From assembly GCA_965153355.1 (NCBI GenBank), contig OZ231126.1, positions 110,608,001 to 110,672,000 on the forward strand: a stretch of DNA of 64,000 nucleotides, written 5' to 3'. Origin of the DNA: Flaccisagitta enflata. Taxonomy: Eukaryota; Chaetognatha; Sagittoidea; Aphragmophora. Numbering within the stretch: position 1 is the first letter of the stretch; each line of letters opens with the position of its first letter. Under the pieces are notes generated by a model, which saw only the letters and a program-made list of their open reading frames with translations, did no database searches and had not been told where the DNA came from. Made by a program: the position numbers and the translations under genes. Below are positions 22,023-30,952 of this stretch, piece after piece.

Positions 22023-22645
22023 TTTCAATTTCCCTTTTGCTCTTTTTTTTTCCAATAATGAGAGGTTTTTTTTTCCTTCAAACGAAATGACCAAAAAAGT
22101 CCAAGACTGAATCATACAAAGACTTTCTCTTAGTCTTAGGTCTAGCTTTTTTTTCACATTCTAACACGAGCATCTAACCTCAACAATTGGTCTATTTACT
22201 CATAGTTATTTTCTTACTATTCAATCGTGGTTTCTTGATTTCTTATCAGCGATTGCGACTCGACTCCCGAGTCACTCAACTCGGCAGGGCATCTTTTTTC
22301 AAGCCAAATCTGAAAATGACAAATGGGAAAAAGAGAGAGAGAAACAAAACTTAGATATGAGATGGAAAAACACCAAATCCTTCGAATTCACTCGCGTCTT
22401 ATAACGTTTCCCGCCGTACATACATTAAATTACAGTTATCTTGAGAGGGAAAAATCGGCTTTCGGTTTAATCGCGTCCCCATCCATCCTTTTTTTTTTAT
22501 TCAACACTTTATCTTTCTTTACACGTCAAATTTGAGAAGTTAATGACTCTCGAAATTCTTACTTGAGAAAAAAATCTCATATACTCTTTCTTAAAGACTT
22601 AACGGTTTTTGCTTTTTCCCTCGTTCATTCTTATTGAATTACACT
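22023..22645. other. Interval upstream of the proline-rich gene
   Basis: It holds the 5' leader or promoter of the - strand gene. CGACTCGACTCCCGAGTCACTCAACTCGG (22256-22284) contains two overlapping palindromic words (GACTCCCGAGTC and CGAGT...ACTCG). No TATA box or gene was identified. Confidence 0.4.
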
Positions 22646-22650
22646 CTTAT

Positions 22651-23195
22651 GAAAAGGTATTTCACAGAGGTACAGCCGGTCTTTTCTGACTCCTATTATT
22701 CACATATATATATTCAATATTCAAACAACAAAAGGTATTTCACTGAGGTACAGGCCTATGTTTTTCAACTCGACTTACTTGTTTTATGTTTTCTTTCTTT
22801 CTGTCTTTGTTTCTGTCTGTCTTTCTGTCTTTCTCGCTGGCCATTCCACCCATTGATCGACTTGACAAAAGGTATCGTACGCGAGTACAGGCCTAGATTT
22901 TGCTGGCCTGTTTCTTTCTTTCTTTCTTTCTTTCCTTCTTTCTTTCTTTCGTTGTCCAGTCCACCCATCGATCGAGTTCCACTGAAAGTAGGGTTGCATT
23001 TGTACAGTATGATTGTCCAAAGTGGTCTTGCATTGGCCTGGGCCAAGCTTCAAGCTTGACCAGCCTCAGAATTTCAGCCTTCGATTCTTTCTAATAGCTC
23101 TGAGACTGGCATTACTTACTACCCTTACTATAGCAAAAGCCTGACAAAAGGTATAGTATGCGAGTACAGGCCTAGATTTTGCTGGCCTTGGCCAT
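22651..23195 (+). repeat. Four diverged copies of a GGTATnnnACnnGAGTACAGGCCT unit
   Basis: AAAAGGTATTTCACAGAGG (22653), AAAAGGTATTTCACTGAGG (22732), AAAAGGTATCGTACGCGAG (22867) and AAAAGGTATAGTATGCGAG (23147) are each followed by TACAG(G)CC. The last two continue identically as CCTAGATTTTGCTGGCC. Spacing is 79, 135 and 280 bp, with CTTT/TCTG microsatellites between. They precede the BEL/Pao gag frame and may belong to its 5' region. Confidence 0.75.
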
Positions 23196-23264
23196 GACGT
23201 CATGATGTCCGAATTTGTCGAGAATTCCAATAAGAATTACTACTAAAGACAGAAATTAAACCTT

Positions 23265-24941
23265 TTGGTTAGTAAAAGGAAAGTAGCTCAGGAAATAGTT
23301 GATGAAAATACGAAAGATTTGGAATATCAATTACATAAAAATCGTAACGAATGCGATGGATTAACGGCAACAGTAACTATTAGTCCTGCAATATCACTAT
23401 TGTCAGCAAGCCTTGACACATTAAAGTCTTTCAGAGATGAAGAGTTAAAATTTATCCCTGAATCACTCAGAGAAACTTATTCCAAAGTAATTGGTGGTTA
23501 CGCGACTGCTGCTATACGTGCACTTGCAGCAGGTGAAGAATTTGTGGAAAGAGCTTACCATCCAGAACCTTACTCTCCTAGTGAGGAAGAGAGGGAAGAG
23601 ATCCGGTTATCTTCAACGGAAGATTCAAATTCTGGATCTGAATCTAAATCTGAAGAGGAAGAGATCAACGATAACCCCCATTCAACCCCTACAAAGCCCG
23701 AAAATCTTCACACCATGGATGCTATCACAAATTGTGAATCTAACCTTCCTCAGGCACAGAAGGACCTGTTGGAGACGAAAAAATTGGAAAGACGGTCAAT
23801 TCGTGGCCAGATTACAAAACTTGTCAACAAAATGACAAAAGACATCAATGCAAATAATAAATTTGCAGTTGCCCGCTCTGTTGAGAGCTTATCTGAAACT
23901 CTCAAAGACTTGGAGAAAAAGGACAAAGAAATTTGGGCAATCTATGATGATGATGCTATGGCTGCAGATATGGAGCTGGGAGAGCCTTGGACTGAAAAAG
24001 CATCAACAGCTATCACTGAAGCTGATGAATTTCTGGATTCACTAAACCCAGTCAACACACATCCATCTCCTACACCAGCCCCTGCTGCTCCAGCTACATC
24101 CCATCATGCAAAAACACCCAAAATAGAGATCCCAAAATTTTATGGGAAATCTCCAGCTGAGTACCAAGCATTTTGGAACTCATTCGAATCTCTCATTGAT
24201 AAGCGCACTGATTTGGCAAATGTGGAAAAACTCCTTTACTTAAAGGATGCTTGTGTTGGTGAAGCCAAGAAACTGGCAGATGGGTACAACATAACCGATG
24301 TCAATTATGACCATTTCAAAAAATTTCTCAAAGAAATGTTTGGAAAACCCAGATTGGTTCAACAGTCACATGTCAAAAACATTTTGAACCTCAAACCATT
24401 CGAAACCGACAACATCAAACCATTCCTTACAACCTTGGAAACCTCAATGAGATGTCTGGCTGAGTATGGCATAGACATGGACAATGGGTCTTGGATAATA
24501 GTACCCTTTGTTGAAGAACTCATGTCAAAGGAAATTTTGCAAAAATGGCGCGAGGAGATCAATGATGATGATTCATTTTCAACAAAAAAGCTGCTGGACT
24601 TTTTGCATGAAAAACTGCAATGTTATGGCACAGCATCAGAGCAAAAAACTGATGCAAAAAACAAAGACACACGAGCAAAGACTACATTGATGCTCACTAC
24701 TGCGAGTAGAGAGGTGACATGCTTCTGTTGTGACAGAGATCACAGAATTTTCAATTGCGAAAAATTCAAAAAACTTTCACCAAAGGAAAGGTCTGATTTC
24801 ATCTTCAAAAAGAAGCATTGTCAAAAATGTTTGATGCCAATCACCAAAGATCATTTCCCAAAGACTTGTAAGTCACCAATCAAGTGCAGAGTGTGCCAAA
24901 ACCTCACCACACACTCCTGCACTGGGGAAAACCACCCATGA
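23265..24941 (+). CDS. BEL/Pao Gag with unusual N-terminal extension
   Basis: Gag packages element RNA into cytoplasmic particles. The typical Gag begins around MDAITNCESN (23715), followed by a charged helical region, the capsid-like core (IPKFYGKSPAEYQAFWNSFE), and a Cys/His nucleocapsid part with CFCCDRDHRIFNC (about residue 486), CQKCLMPITKDHFPKTC and CRVCQ. Upstream of 23715 the same frame stays open for about 150 codons with no ATG; the first codon used here is TTG. That extension is helical, then very acidic (SESKSEEEE). It may be a captured exon, an alternative Gag N-terminus, or chance. The frame ends at TGA 24939-24941, and the protease frame continues in the -1 phase. Confidence 0.75.
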   Translation: MVSKRKVAQEIVDENTKDLEYQLHKNRNECDGLTATVTISPAISLLSASLDTLKSFRDEELKFIPESLRETYSKVIGGYATAAIRALAAGEEFVERAYHPEPYSPSEEEREEIRLSSTEDSNSGSESKSEEEEINDNPHSTPTKPENLHTMDAITNCESNLPQAQKDLLETKKLERRSIRGQITKLVNKMTKDINANNKFAVARSVESLSETLKDLEKKDKEIWAIYDDDAMAADMELGEPWTEKASTAITEADEFLDSLNPVNTHPSPTPAPAAPATSHHAKTPKIEIPKFYGKSPAEYQAFWNSFESLIDKRTDLANVEKLLYLKDACVGEAKKLADGYNITDVNYDHFKKFLKEMFGKPRLVQQSHVKNILNLKPFETDNIKPFLTTLETSMRCLAEYGIDMDNGSWIIVPFVEELMSKEILQKWREEINDDDSFSTKKLLDFLHEKLQCYGTASEQKTDAKNKDTRAKTTLMLTTASREVTCFCCDRDHRIFNCEKFKKLSPKERSDFIFKKKHCQKCLMPITKDHFPKTCKSPIKCRVCQNLTTHSCTGENHP

Positions 24942-25210
24942 GTGATGATGCAAAGGCTGCATCTCCGACATCAACATTTACTGTTTCATCAACAACAGTC
25001 TCCAAACCTGAGTCATCGCCAGCCGTGAAAACTTGCTGTAATTCACTTCATCATGCGCCTCAAAAGAAAGAGGGACTGACAGTTTTGAAGAACTTCAAAG
25101 CTGTTCCGAGAGAAAGACCAAATTTGACGATTCGGTCAGTCATTGATGATGGTTCTCAGACCACATGGATTTTGCAAAAAACTGCAAAAATGTTGAAATT
25201 GCCCGTGTAA
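24884..25210 (+). CDS. BEL/Pao protease N-terminal segment (-1 frame)
   Basis: This short frame overlaps the end of Gag by 58 bp and continues the same polyprotein in the -1 phase. It contains VIDDGSQTTWI, the aspartic protease active-site region of the family, near its end. It stops at 25208-25210, and the rest of the protease continues in yet another -1 phase. No canonical slippery heptamer is seen at the Gag border (ACT GGG GAA AAC), so deletions are as likely as programmed shifting. Confidence 0.7.
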   Translation: MQSVPKPHHTLLHWGKPPMSDDAKAASPTSTFTVSSTTVSKPESSPAVKTCCNSLHHAPQKKEGLTVLKNFKAVPRERPNLTIRSVIDDGSQTTWILQKTAKMLKLPV

Positions 25211-28200
25211 GACGAGTGCTGCTTGCTGTTGCAACAGCATTTTCAGGTGAACACCGTGCACCTCAACTTTATGATGTGGTCAAGGTCAGTCTTTGCACCA
25301 AAGATAACCGTTACTGTGAGATGGAAGCGGTAGTCTCTCCATCAGAGAAGCTCACAGTTGATATGGATGCAATCAGACTTGATCCTTGCACAGAATATCC
25401 TCATTTGGCGGACATTCAGTTTGCAGATGATTATCCACGTGATGCAACTGAAGTTGAGTTGCTAATTGGCAATGAATATGCTGATCACATACAGACTGGA
25501 AACAAGAGAGTTGGTAACCCAGGAGAGCCATGTGCAATCCAAACTTTGTTTGGTTGGGTCTTATCAGGTAGTATAAGACAAAACGCGTCACGCTTTACAT
25601 CAACGAACCTGACACAGGTTGTGGCATTGGAAAATGTCTTGGAGAAATTTTGGAAATTGGAAGAATGCCCGAATCCAAACTCCAAAATCAAAAATCTTGT
25701 TGATGAAAAGGTACATGAAGAGTTCAAGAAGACCATCACTTATGATGATGTGAACCAACAGTACATGGTCAAAATTCCTTACAAGGAAGAGGTGAAAAAG
25801 TTGTCGGACAACTTTGTACCAACAAGAGCTCTGTATTGGAAACAGCAAGCCATCCTGAAGAATGACCCAGAAAAAAGAGCTACTGTTCAAAAGATTTTTG
25901 ATGAACAGTTTGATCTTGGTGTTCTAGAACTGGTCTCTGATGCTGACACTCCAGCTGGAGGTGTCCACTACCTACCTTGGCACTTGGTGCTTAGGCCAGG
26001 CCATCCAACAACACCTGTGAGGATTGTGAAAAATGCCTCATTCAAGGGTAAATTTGGCATTTCCCTAAACAGCGCTCAACATGTTGGGCCAAATCTATTG
26101 CCAGATATCGTTGGATCAATTCTACGCTTTCGATCACGAAAAATTGCATTCGTGTCTGATGTCAAAAAGATGTTTTGGCAGATAAAGATACCAGTTGAAC
26201 AACAAGACCTTCATCGAATCATCACACCCAAGGGGATAGCTCGCCAAACTAGTGTCATGTTCGGTGAATCTTCCTCTCCATTCCTGTCCATGGCAACTTG
26301 TGAATACCACGCTCAGCGTGATGACATCCAACAAAAATTCCCAAAAGCTTGTGAATTTGTTGAAAACGAGCTCTACATGGACGATGTGCCTGGAGGGTGC
26401 GATTCAGTTGATGATGGTGTTGATATTCTCACTCAAATCAAAGGCTTTTTTGGGTCTATGCACATGAAAGTGCACAAAATCAACAGCAACAACAAGGAGT
26501 TGTTGAGCATGATTGAGGGGACTGATGATAGTGAAGAAGCTGCAGTTCTTGGCTTGCAGTGGCATACAAATCATGACTCTCTCCGCGTCCCCAACAAAGA
26601 GTGGGACAAAACTCCAACCACCAAGAGGGAATTTTTGCAAAAAATCGCCTCCTTCTGGGACCCTATTGGTGGCAGGAGCCCTCTTATCTGCAAAGGGAAG
26701 ATGATAATGCAGAAGATATGGCAACTAGGTTCTGATTGGGACCAGCTTCTATCTGATGAGTTGAAGCGTGAAGTGGAAGAATTCAGAAAAGCAACTGTTG
26801 TTGACTTTGAAATTCCTCGGTTTTTTGGCAACCCTACAGTTCTTCACATCTTTGTAGATGCCAGTGAATCAGCATATGCCGCTGTTGCATATGCATTTTC
26901 TGAGAGAGGCTCTTGCTTTCTCATGTCCAAGACAAGAGTAAAGCCCATCAAAGTTGTCTCACTCCCCCGCATGGAGTTGCTGGGAGCAGTGTTAGGCTCA
27001 CGCTTACTTGCCTTTCTCCACGAGGAAGTTTTCAAATCTGGGATTGAGACTTTCTTGTGGACAGATTCTACTATTGCGCTTGGGTGGATCGAATCTTCTT
27101 CAGCACGCTACAAACCCTTCGTTGGGAACAGGATTGCGGAAATCCAACGGACATGCGGCAGTCATGGCGTTAAATGCATGTGGGTGCCGGGAGACGATAA
27201 CCCTGCAGATATCCCATCCAGAGGCATTTGGCCTTTGGATGAAAAACAATCCAAGCTTTGGATTGAGGGCCCTGAATTCATCAAAACAGGTGATTGGCCG
27301 AATCAGCCTGTGATGGAAAAGCCAGATATTGAACAAAGGAAAGTGGCTGTCAATATCACACAGGTTCGTGAACCTGTCATCAGTTTGGAACGTTACAGCT
27401 CTTTGGAAAAACTGGTGCGGATCATGATGTACGTGATTCGCTTTTGTAGCCCTTTGGGGGCGAGGGTGAATAACTCGATTGCTCAACAGCGAAAAAGGGC
27501 ATTAACAAAGCTCATCAGCCAAGAACAAAAAACCTTCTTTTCTGAAGAATATGAATGCCTTCAGAAGAATCGTGCCATTCCACAAAACTCTCGATTGATC
27601 CAATTCAATCCAATCTTGGAAGATGGTTTGATCAAAATGAGTGGAAGAGTGAACAAAAACATCATCATTCTTCCAAACAAATCCCATCTCACCCGACTTC
27701 TCATCAGAGATGTTCACATCTCAAATCTTCATACGGGATCAAACCAGACGTTGGCAATTTTGCGTCAAAAGTATTGGGTCATCAAAGGAATGACAACCGT
27801 GAAGGCCGAAACACAATCTTGCATAACATGCAAACGGATCAACAAGCCAATGTGTCAACAAATGATGGCTGATTTACCAGATTTCAGGAAAACGGCGTTG
27901 CCACCTTTCTCTCATGTCGGACTCGATTACGCTGGACCTCTTCTCATCAAACCAAGGAGAGATTCAACTTCTCAAGCGGAGAAGCGTTGGATTTGCCTCT
28001 TTACTTGTGCATCAACTCGTGGTGTACATTTGGAGATTGTAAATGATCAGTCCACTGAAGAATTTTTGATGGCATTCGCGCGTTTTTCCTGTCGACGAGG
28101 AAAACCTCTCAACATCTACAGCGATAATGCTTCAACGTTCAAAAAGGCAGCGAAGGAATTGCCTGACGTCATTTGGCAATTCAATCCACCTGCAGCACCT

Positions 28201-28767
28201 TGGTGGGGAGGCTTCTGGGAACGCCTTGTGAGAAGCATCAAAACTCCGATGAAGAAAGTTTTAGGACAATCTCTCATCACCGACAAGGAACTTGCGACGC
28301 TCATCATACGAATTGAAGAGCAAATCAACTCCCGTCCACTTACACCGATAGTGGACGACCCGGATCAAGTTCCGCTTACTCCTGCTGAGATGCTTATTGG
28401 CAGACCTCTTCAACAACCGACGGACCCATGGCCGGATATTCCTCCGTCCAAAACAGCATTCTCTGCAAGACTGAAGTATCTCAAAAGTCTTCAGGAAAAT
28501 TGGACAAAACGATGGGTAAACGAGTACGTACCTACCCTTCAACCACGTCAAAAGTGGCATCAAGGATCGAAAAACATCACTCCTGGATCTCTCGTTCTTC
28601 TCAAGAAAGAAAATCTCAAACGTCATCTTTGGCCCTTAGCTAGGGTTAAGGAAACTCATGTAGGTCGTGATGGACATGTTCGTTCTGTCACACTTCAAGA
28701 TAACAAAGGAAAAACAATCAAGAGACCAATACAGAATTTGGTCTTACTTGAAGGATGTGAAGATTAG
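25165..28767 (+). CDS. BEL/Pao Pol: protease remainder, RT, RNase H, integrase
   Basis: A 1200-codon uninterrupted frame. The remaining protease half runs from about residue 13 (RRVLLAVATAFSGEH). RT has FVSDVKKMFWQIKIP, GESSSPFLSMAT and YMDD (about residue 404). RNase H has HIFVDASESAYAAV, LPRMELLGA and LWTDSTIALGWI. Integrase has the HHCC finger (HISNLHTG ... CITCKR) and DDE residues in GLDYAGP, YSDNAS and WWGGFWERLVRSIK, then a C-terminal tail. These act in cytoplasmic particles and then insert cDNA into the genome. The long frame with all catalytic motifs implies recent activity. The nominal ATG at 25165 is within the overlap with the preceding frame and is not the natural start. Confidence 0.9.
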   Translation: MDFAKNCKNVEIARVRRVLLAVATAFSGEHRAPQLYDVVKVSLCTKDNRYCEMEAVVSPSEKLTVDMDAIRLDPCTEYPHLADIQFADDYPRDATEVELLIGNEYADHIQTGNKRVGNPGEPCAIQTLFGWVLSGSIRQNASRFTSTNLTQVVALENVLEKFWKLEECPNPNSKIKNLVDEKVHEEFKKTITYDDVNQQYMVKIPYKEEVKKLSDNFVPTRALYWKQQAILKNDPEKRATVQKIFDEQFDLGVLELVSDADTPAGGVHYLPWHLVLRPGHPTTPVRIVKNASFKGKFGISLNSAQHVGPNLLPDIVGSILRFRSRKIAFVSDVKKMFWQIKIPVEQQDLHRIITPKGIARQTSVMFGESSSPFLSMATCEYHAQRDDIQQKFPKACEFVENELYMDDVPGGCDSVDDGVDILTQIKGFFGSMHMKVHKINSNNKELLSMIEGTDDSEEAAVLGLQWHTNHDSLRVPNKEWDKTPTTKREFLQKIASFWDPIGGRSPLICKGKMIMQKIWQLGSDWDQLLSDELKREVEEFRKATVVDFEIPRFFGNPTVLHIFVDASESAYAAVAYAFSERGSCFLMSKTRVKPIKVVSLPRMELLGAVLGSRLLAFLHEEVFKSGIETFLWTDSTIALGWIESSSARYKPFVGNRIAEIQRTCGSHGVKCMWVPGDDNPADIPSRGIWPLDEKQSKLWIEGPEFIKTGDWPNQPVMEKPDIEQRKVAVNITQVREPVISLERYSSLEKLVRIMMYVIRFCSPLGARVNNSIAQQRKRALTKLISQEQKTFFSEEYECLQKNRAIPQNSRLIQFNPILEDGLIKMSGRVNKNIIILPNKSHLTRLLIRDVHISNLHTGSNQTLAILRQKYWVIKGMTTVKAETQSCITCKRINKPMCQQMMADLPDFRKTALPPFSHVGLDYAGPLLIKPRRDSTSQAEKRWICLFTCASTRGVHLEIVNDQSTEEFLMAFARFSCRRGKPLNIYSDNASTFKKAAKELPDVIWQFNPPAAPWWGGFWERLVRSIKTPMKKVLGQSLITDKELATLIIRIEEQINSRPLTPIVDDPDQVPLTPAEMLIGRPLQQPTDPWPDIPPSKTAFSARLKYLKSLQENWTKRWVNEYVPTLQPRQKWHQGSKNITPGSLVLLKKENLKRHLWPLARVKETHVGRDGHVRSVTLQDNKGKTIKRPIQNLVLLEGCED

Positions 28768-28768
28768 G

Positions 28769-29380
28769 TGTAATGTCTAACTTTTGTTTTTAGATCAACG
28801 TCAATCAATTATTGAATCAATTGTTGTATTTTTGTATTTTTGTATCTTTTTTGAAAAAACCTCAAATCGGTTTTTTGGGGCCGAATATAAAAAACGCGAT
28901 TAGCAATTTAAAGAAAAACTGTATCTCTGTAAAAGCACTTTTGATAATTCATACTGTATTAAGAATTTGTCCTTCGTAAGTTTTCTCAACGTATTCTTTC
29001 TCCCTTTTAAAAGTCACATTCCTTTCAGACTGGTCAATTCTCAATTTCTCATTTTCGTAAGAATCACGTTGCCTTCTCAAGTTTGGCGGCCTTCGTCTTT
29101 ATTTCAGTCTTTATTCCAATGCTGCCTAAGAATAACAATTGTTGCCGATAAAGAATGTAATCTTTCTTTTTGTAATAACCTTTTCTTTCTATTTTATGTT
29201 TTCTTGTTTAATTGAAATTTGGAATGATTCACTTACATTAAAATCTCCGTAAAGAAAAGACCTCTGAACTTTTATTTCTCCCTTTCGTGGAAAAAAGGGA
29301 AATTGAATCTCTGCAATTCTCCGTCGATAAATTGTGGAAACAAAGACGCTTAATTCTGCAGTTTGGTTATAACTACAGAT
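28769..29380 (+). repeat. Putative 3' LTR and downstream sequence
   Basis: TGTAATGTC immediately follows a purine-rich tract after the Pol stop. The sequence is AT-rich and non-coding and contains an inverted word (CCTCAAATCGG...TTGGGGCCGAA). The 3' limit cannot be set without the other LTR. Confidence 0.4.
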
Positions 29381-29401
29381 AGATACTTAAAAGAGATAAG
29401 A

Positions 29402-29404
<3 letters not shown>

Positions 29405-29468
<64 letters not shown>
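29405..29468. repeat. (CT)n microsatellite
   Basis: About 32 uninterrupted CT units. Confidence 0.97.
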
Positions 29469-29471
<3 letters not shown>

Positions 29472-29639
29472 CAGAATCCCGACTACAATCACAATTCCCA
29501 ATTGCTCCCGTTTGAAATTGATAACCTCAGCAAAATAAAAAGAGTGAAACTGATTTAAATCTTCGAAACTCAAATATCTTCAATCAGCTTTATCTTCTAT
29601 TATTTTGTCATCCTATCAACAGCAGGTTCATTATAACCA

Positions 29640-29960
29640 ACCCCTCCATTTATTTTACAGTCTTAAGGCCCAAATCCCAGCCTCAAGGCCAAAATCCTAG
29701 TCTTAAGGCCAAAATCCTAGCCTGGAGGCCCAGATTTCAGTCTTGAGGCCCAAATCTCAGCCTCAAGGTAAAAATCTCAGCCAAGAGGCACAGATCCCAA
29801 TCTTGGGCCAAAATCTCAGCCTCCAGGCTAGGATATGGGCCTTGAGACTAGGATTTAGGCCTTGAGGCTGGGATTTGGGCCTAAAGACTGGGATTTGGGC
29901 CTCGAGACCAAAATTTGGGCCTCTAGACTGGGATTTGAGGGGGAGGGACGGAGAAGAAGG
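29640..29960. repeat. AGGCCCAAATCCCAG repeat with switch in orientation
   Basis: Until about 29820 the units read AAGGCCCAAATCCCAGCCTC; from 29825 to 29940 the units are the reverse complement (TTGAGGCTGGGATTTGGGCC). The block is therefore a large imperfect palindrome of tandem repeats. The same family occurs at 716-850. Confidence 0.85.
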
Positions 29961-29964
29961 AGGA

Positions 29965-30115
29965 GAAGGAGAAAATCCCCCATATGTGTGAAAGCATAGG
30001 TCATCGACCCCTTTGGGGCTACTGCCCTGCTCCCCCCTCAACTTCAACCACAACCTACTTAAGCAGGGCACACTACCGCTAACCATCTAACGCTTTTGCG
30101 ACTTTTTACTTTTTT
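29965..30115. repeat. Dispersed repeat, copy 2
   Basis: Diverged match of 1490-1640, again preceded by GAGAAGGAGGAG-type sequence. The neighbouring AGGCC repeat is also shared with the copy 1 neighbourhood, suggesting that a larger unit has been dispersed. Confidence 0.65.
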
Positions 30116-30119
30116 GGCG

Positions 30120-30350
30120 TTTTTGAGCTTTTTGAGCTTACGGCTCCTGCCCAGATGACCCAGTGACTTTCTCCAGTACTGCTCCTGCCCACCTGCACGC
30201 GACTAGGGTAACCGTGTATCCGGCCTTGTTATGTTTAACTGGCAGTAACACCCGCTTGAATATGTAAATGTTACGAGAGAGACTGACGAACCGACGGACT
30301 GACCGACGGACCGACACGGCAAGGTGCAGAGTCGTGTGTCCGCGACTAAA
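30120..30350 (-). repeat. GTCC/GTCG dispersed repeat
   Basis: CTCCTGCCCACCTGCACGCGAC, GTATCCGGCC, a GACC/GACG run and TGTCCGCGACTAAAAAAAAG mark a further copy. A partial copy at 30770-30850 has a GACGGACTGACGGACC run and GTCAGCGACTAAAAACC. Confidence 0.75.
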
Positions 30351-30920
30351 AAAAAGAAACAAACTTGGTAAGTCTATCTTCTTTTTTTCCAATCTTTTTT
30401 TTACAGATTCGGGGGTTTGTATCTTTGTTTTTACAATCTCTTGTAGTATTATAGCACTAGTAGAGGAGGGATTTTAGCAAATAATCAGACCGGACCTTAG
30501 AAAAATTGTATCCCTGGGTTTTTTGGTGGTTTTGCACTGTACATAGTGTCTACTGAGCTAAGAAAAGAAGTTGACTGAAAAAATATCAATGCAAAGTGGT
30601 TGGTTGGGATGTTTGTAAGTACATACGAAATAGGCGGAATTTCGTCAAAATCAATTTTTTGATAATATAGAAATAAGTACAAAAATAGAAAAAACTTTAT
30701 ATATGAAGTAAAAATTTCATATCAATACTTAGCTAAAATATCGTTTCATGTCATGATGTTCTCTCATGATGTTAAGGTGTGCTGGAATAGCGCGTCAGAC
30801 GGACAGACGGACTGACGGACCATGGTGTAAAGTAATGTGTCAGCGACTAAAAACCTAAAAGAGTATGGATTTCTGACCAACTGAAATTAATGCTATGATC
30901 AACCAACCTAACAACCAGCC
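30351..30920. other. Gene-less interval
   Basis: AT-rich sequence without a supported gene, apart from the repeat fragment at 30770-30850. Confidence 0.5.
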
Positions 30921-30952
30921 TTTCAAGTACCCTTTGTAAATCAGTTGGCTAT

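Larger units (their letters stand above)
23197..29380 (+). mobile_element. BEL/Pao LTR retrotransposon
   Basis: Gag, aspartic protease, reverse transcriptase, RNase H and integrase follow one another in the order typical of BEL/Pao. A purine-rich stretch (GAAGGATGTGAAGATTAGG) followed by TGT at 28769 fits a polypurine tract and the start of a 3' LTR. No matching LTR is visible upstream of gag, so the 5' end is probably truncated. Two frame changes split the coding region. Confidence 0.85.

Noticed and set aside
22765-23094. Small frames around the CTTT/TCTG microsatellites
   Set aside because: Low-complexity translation between the four repeated motifs; no coding support.
22200-23260. 5' LTR of the BEL/Pao element
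   Set aside because: No stretch matches the presumed 3' LTR that begins TGTAATGTC at 28769.
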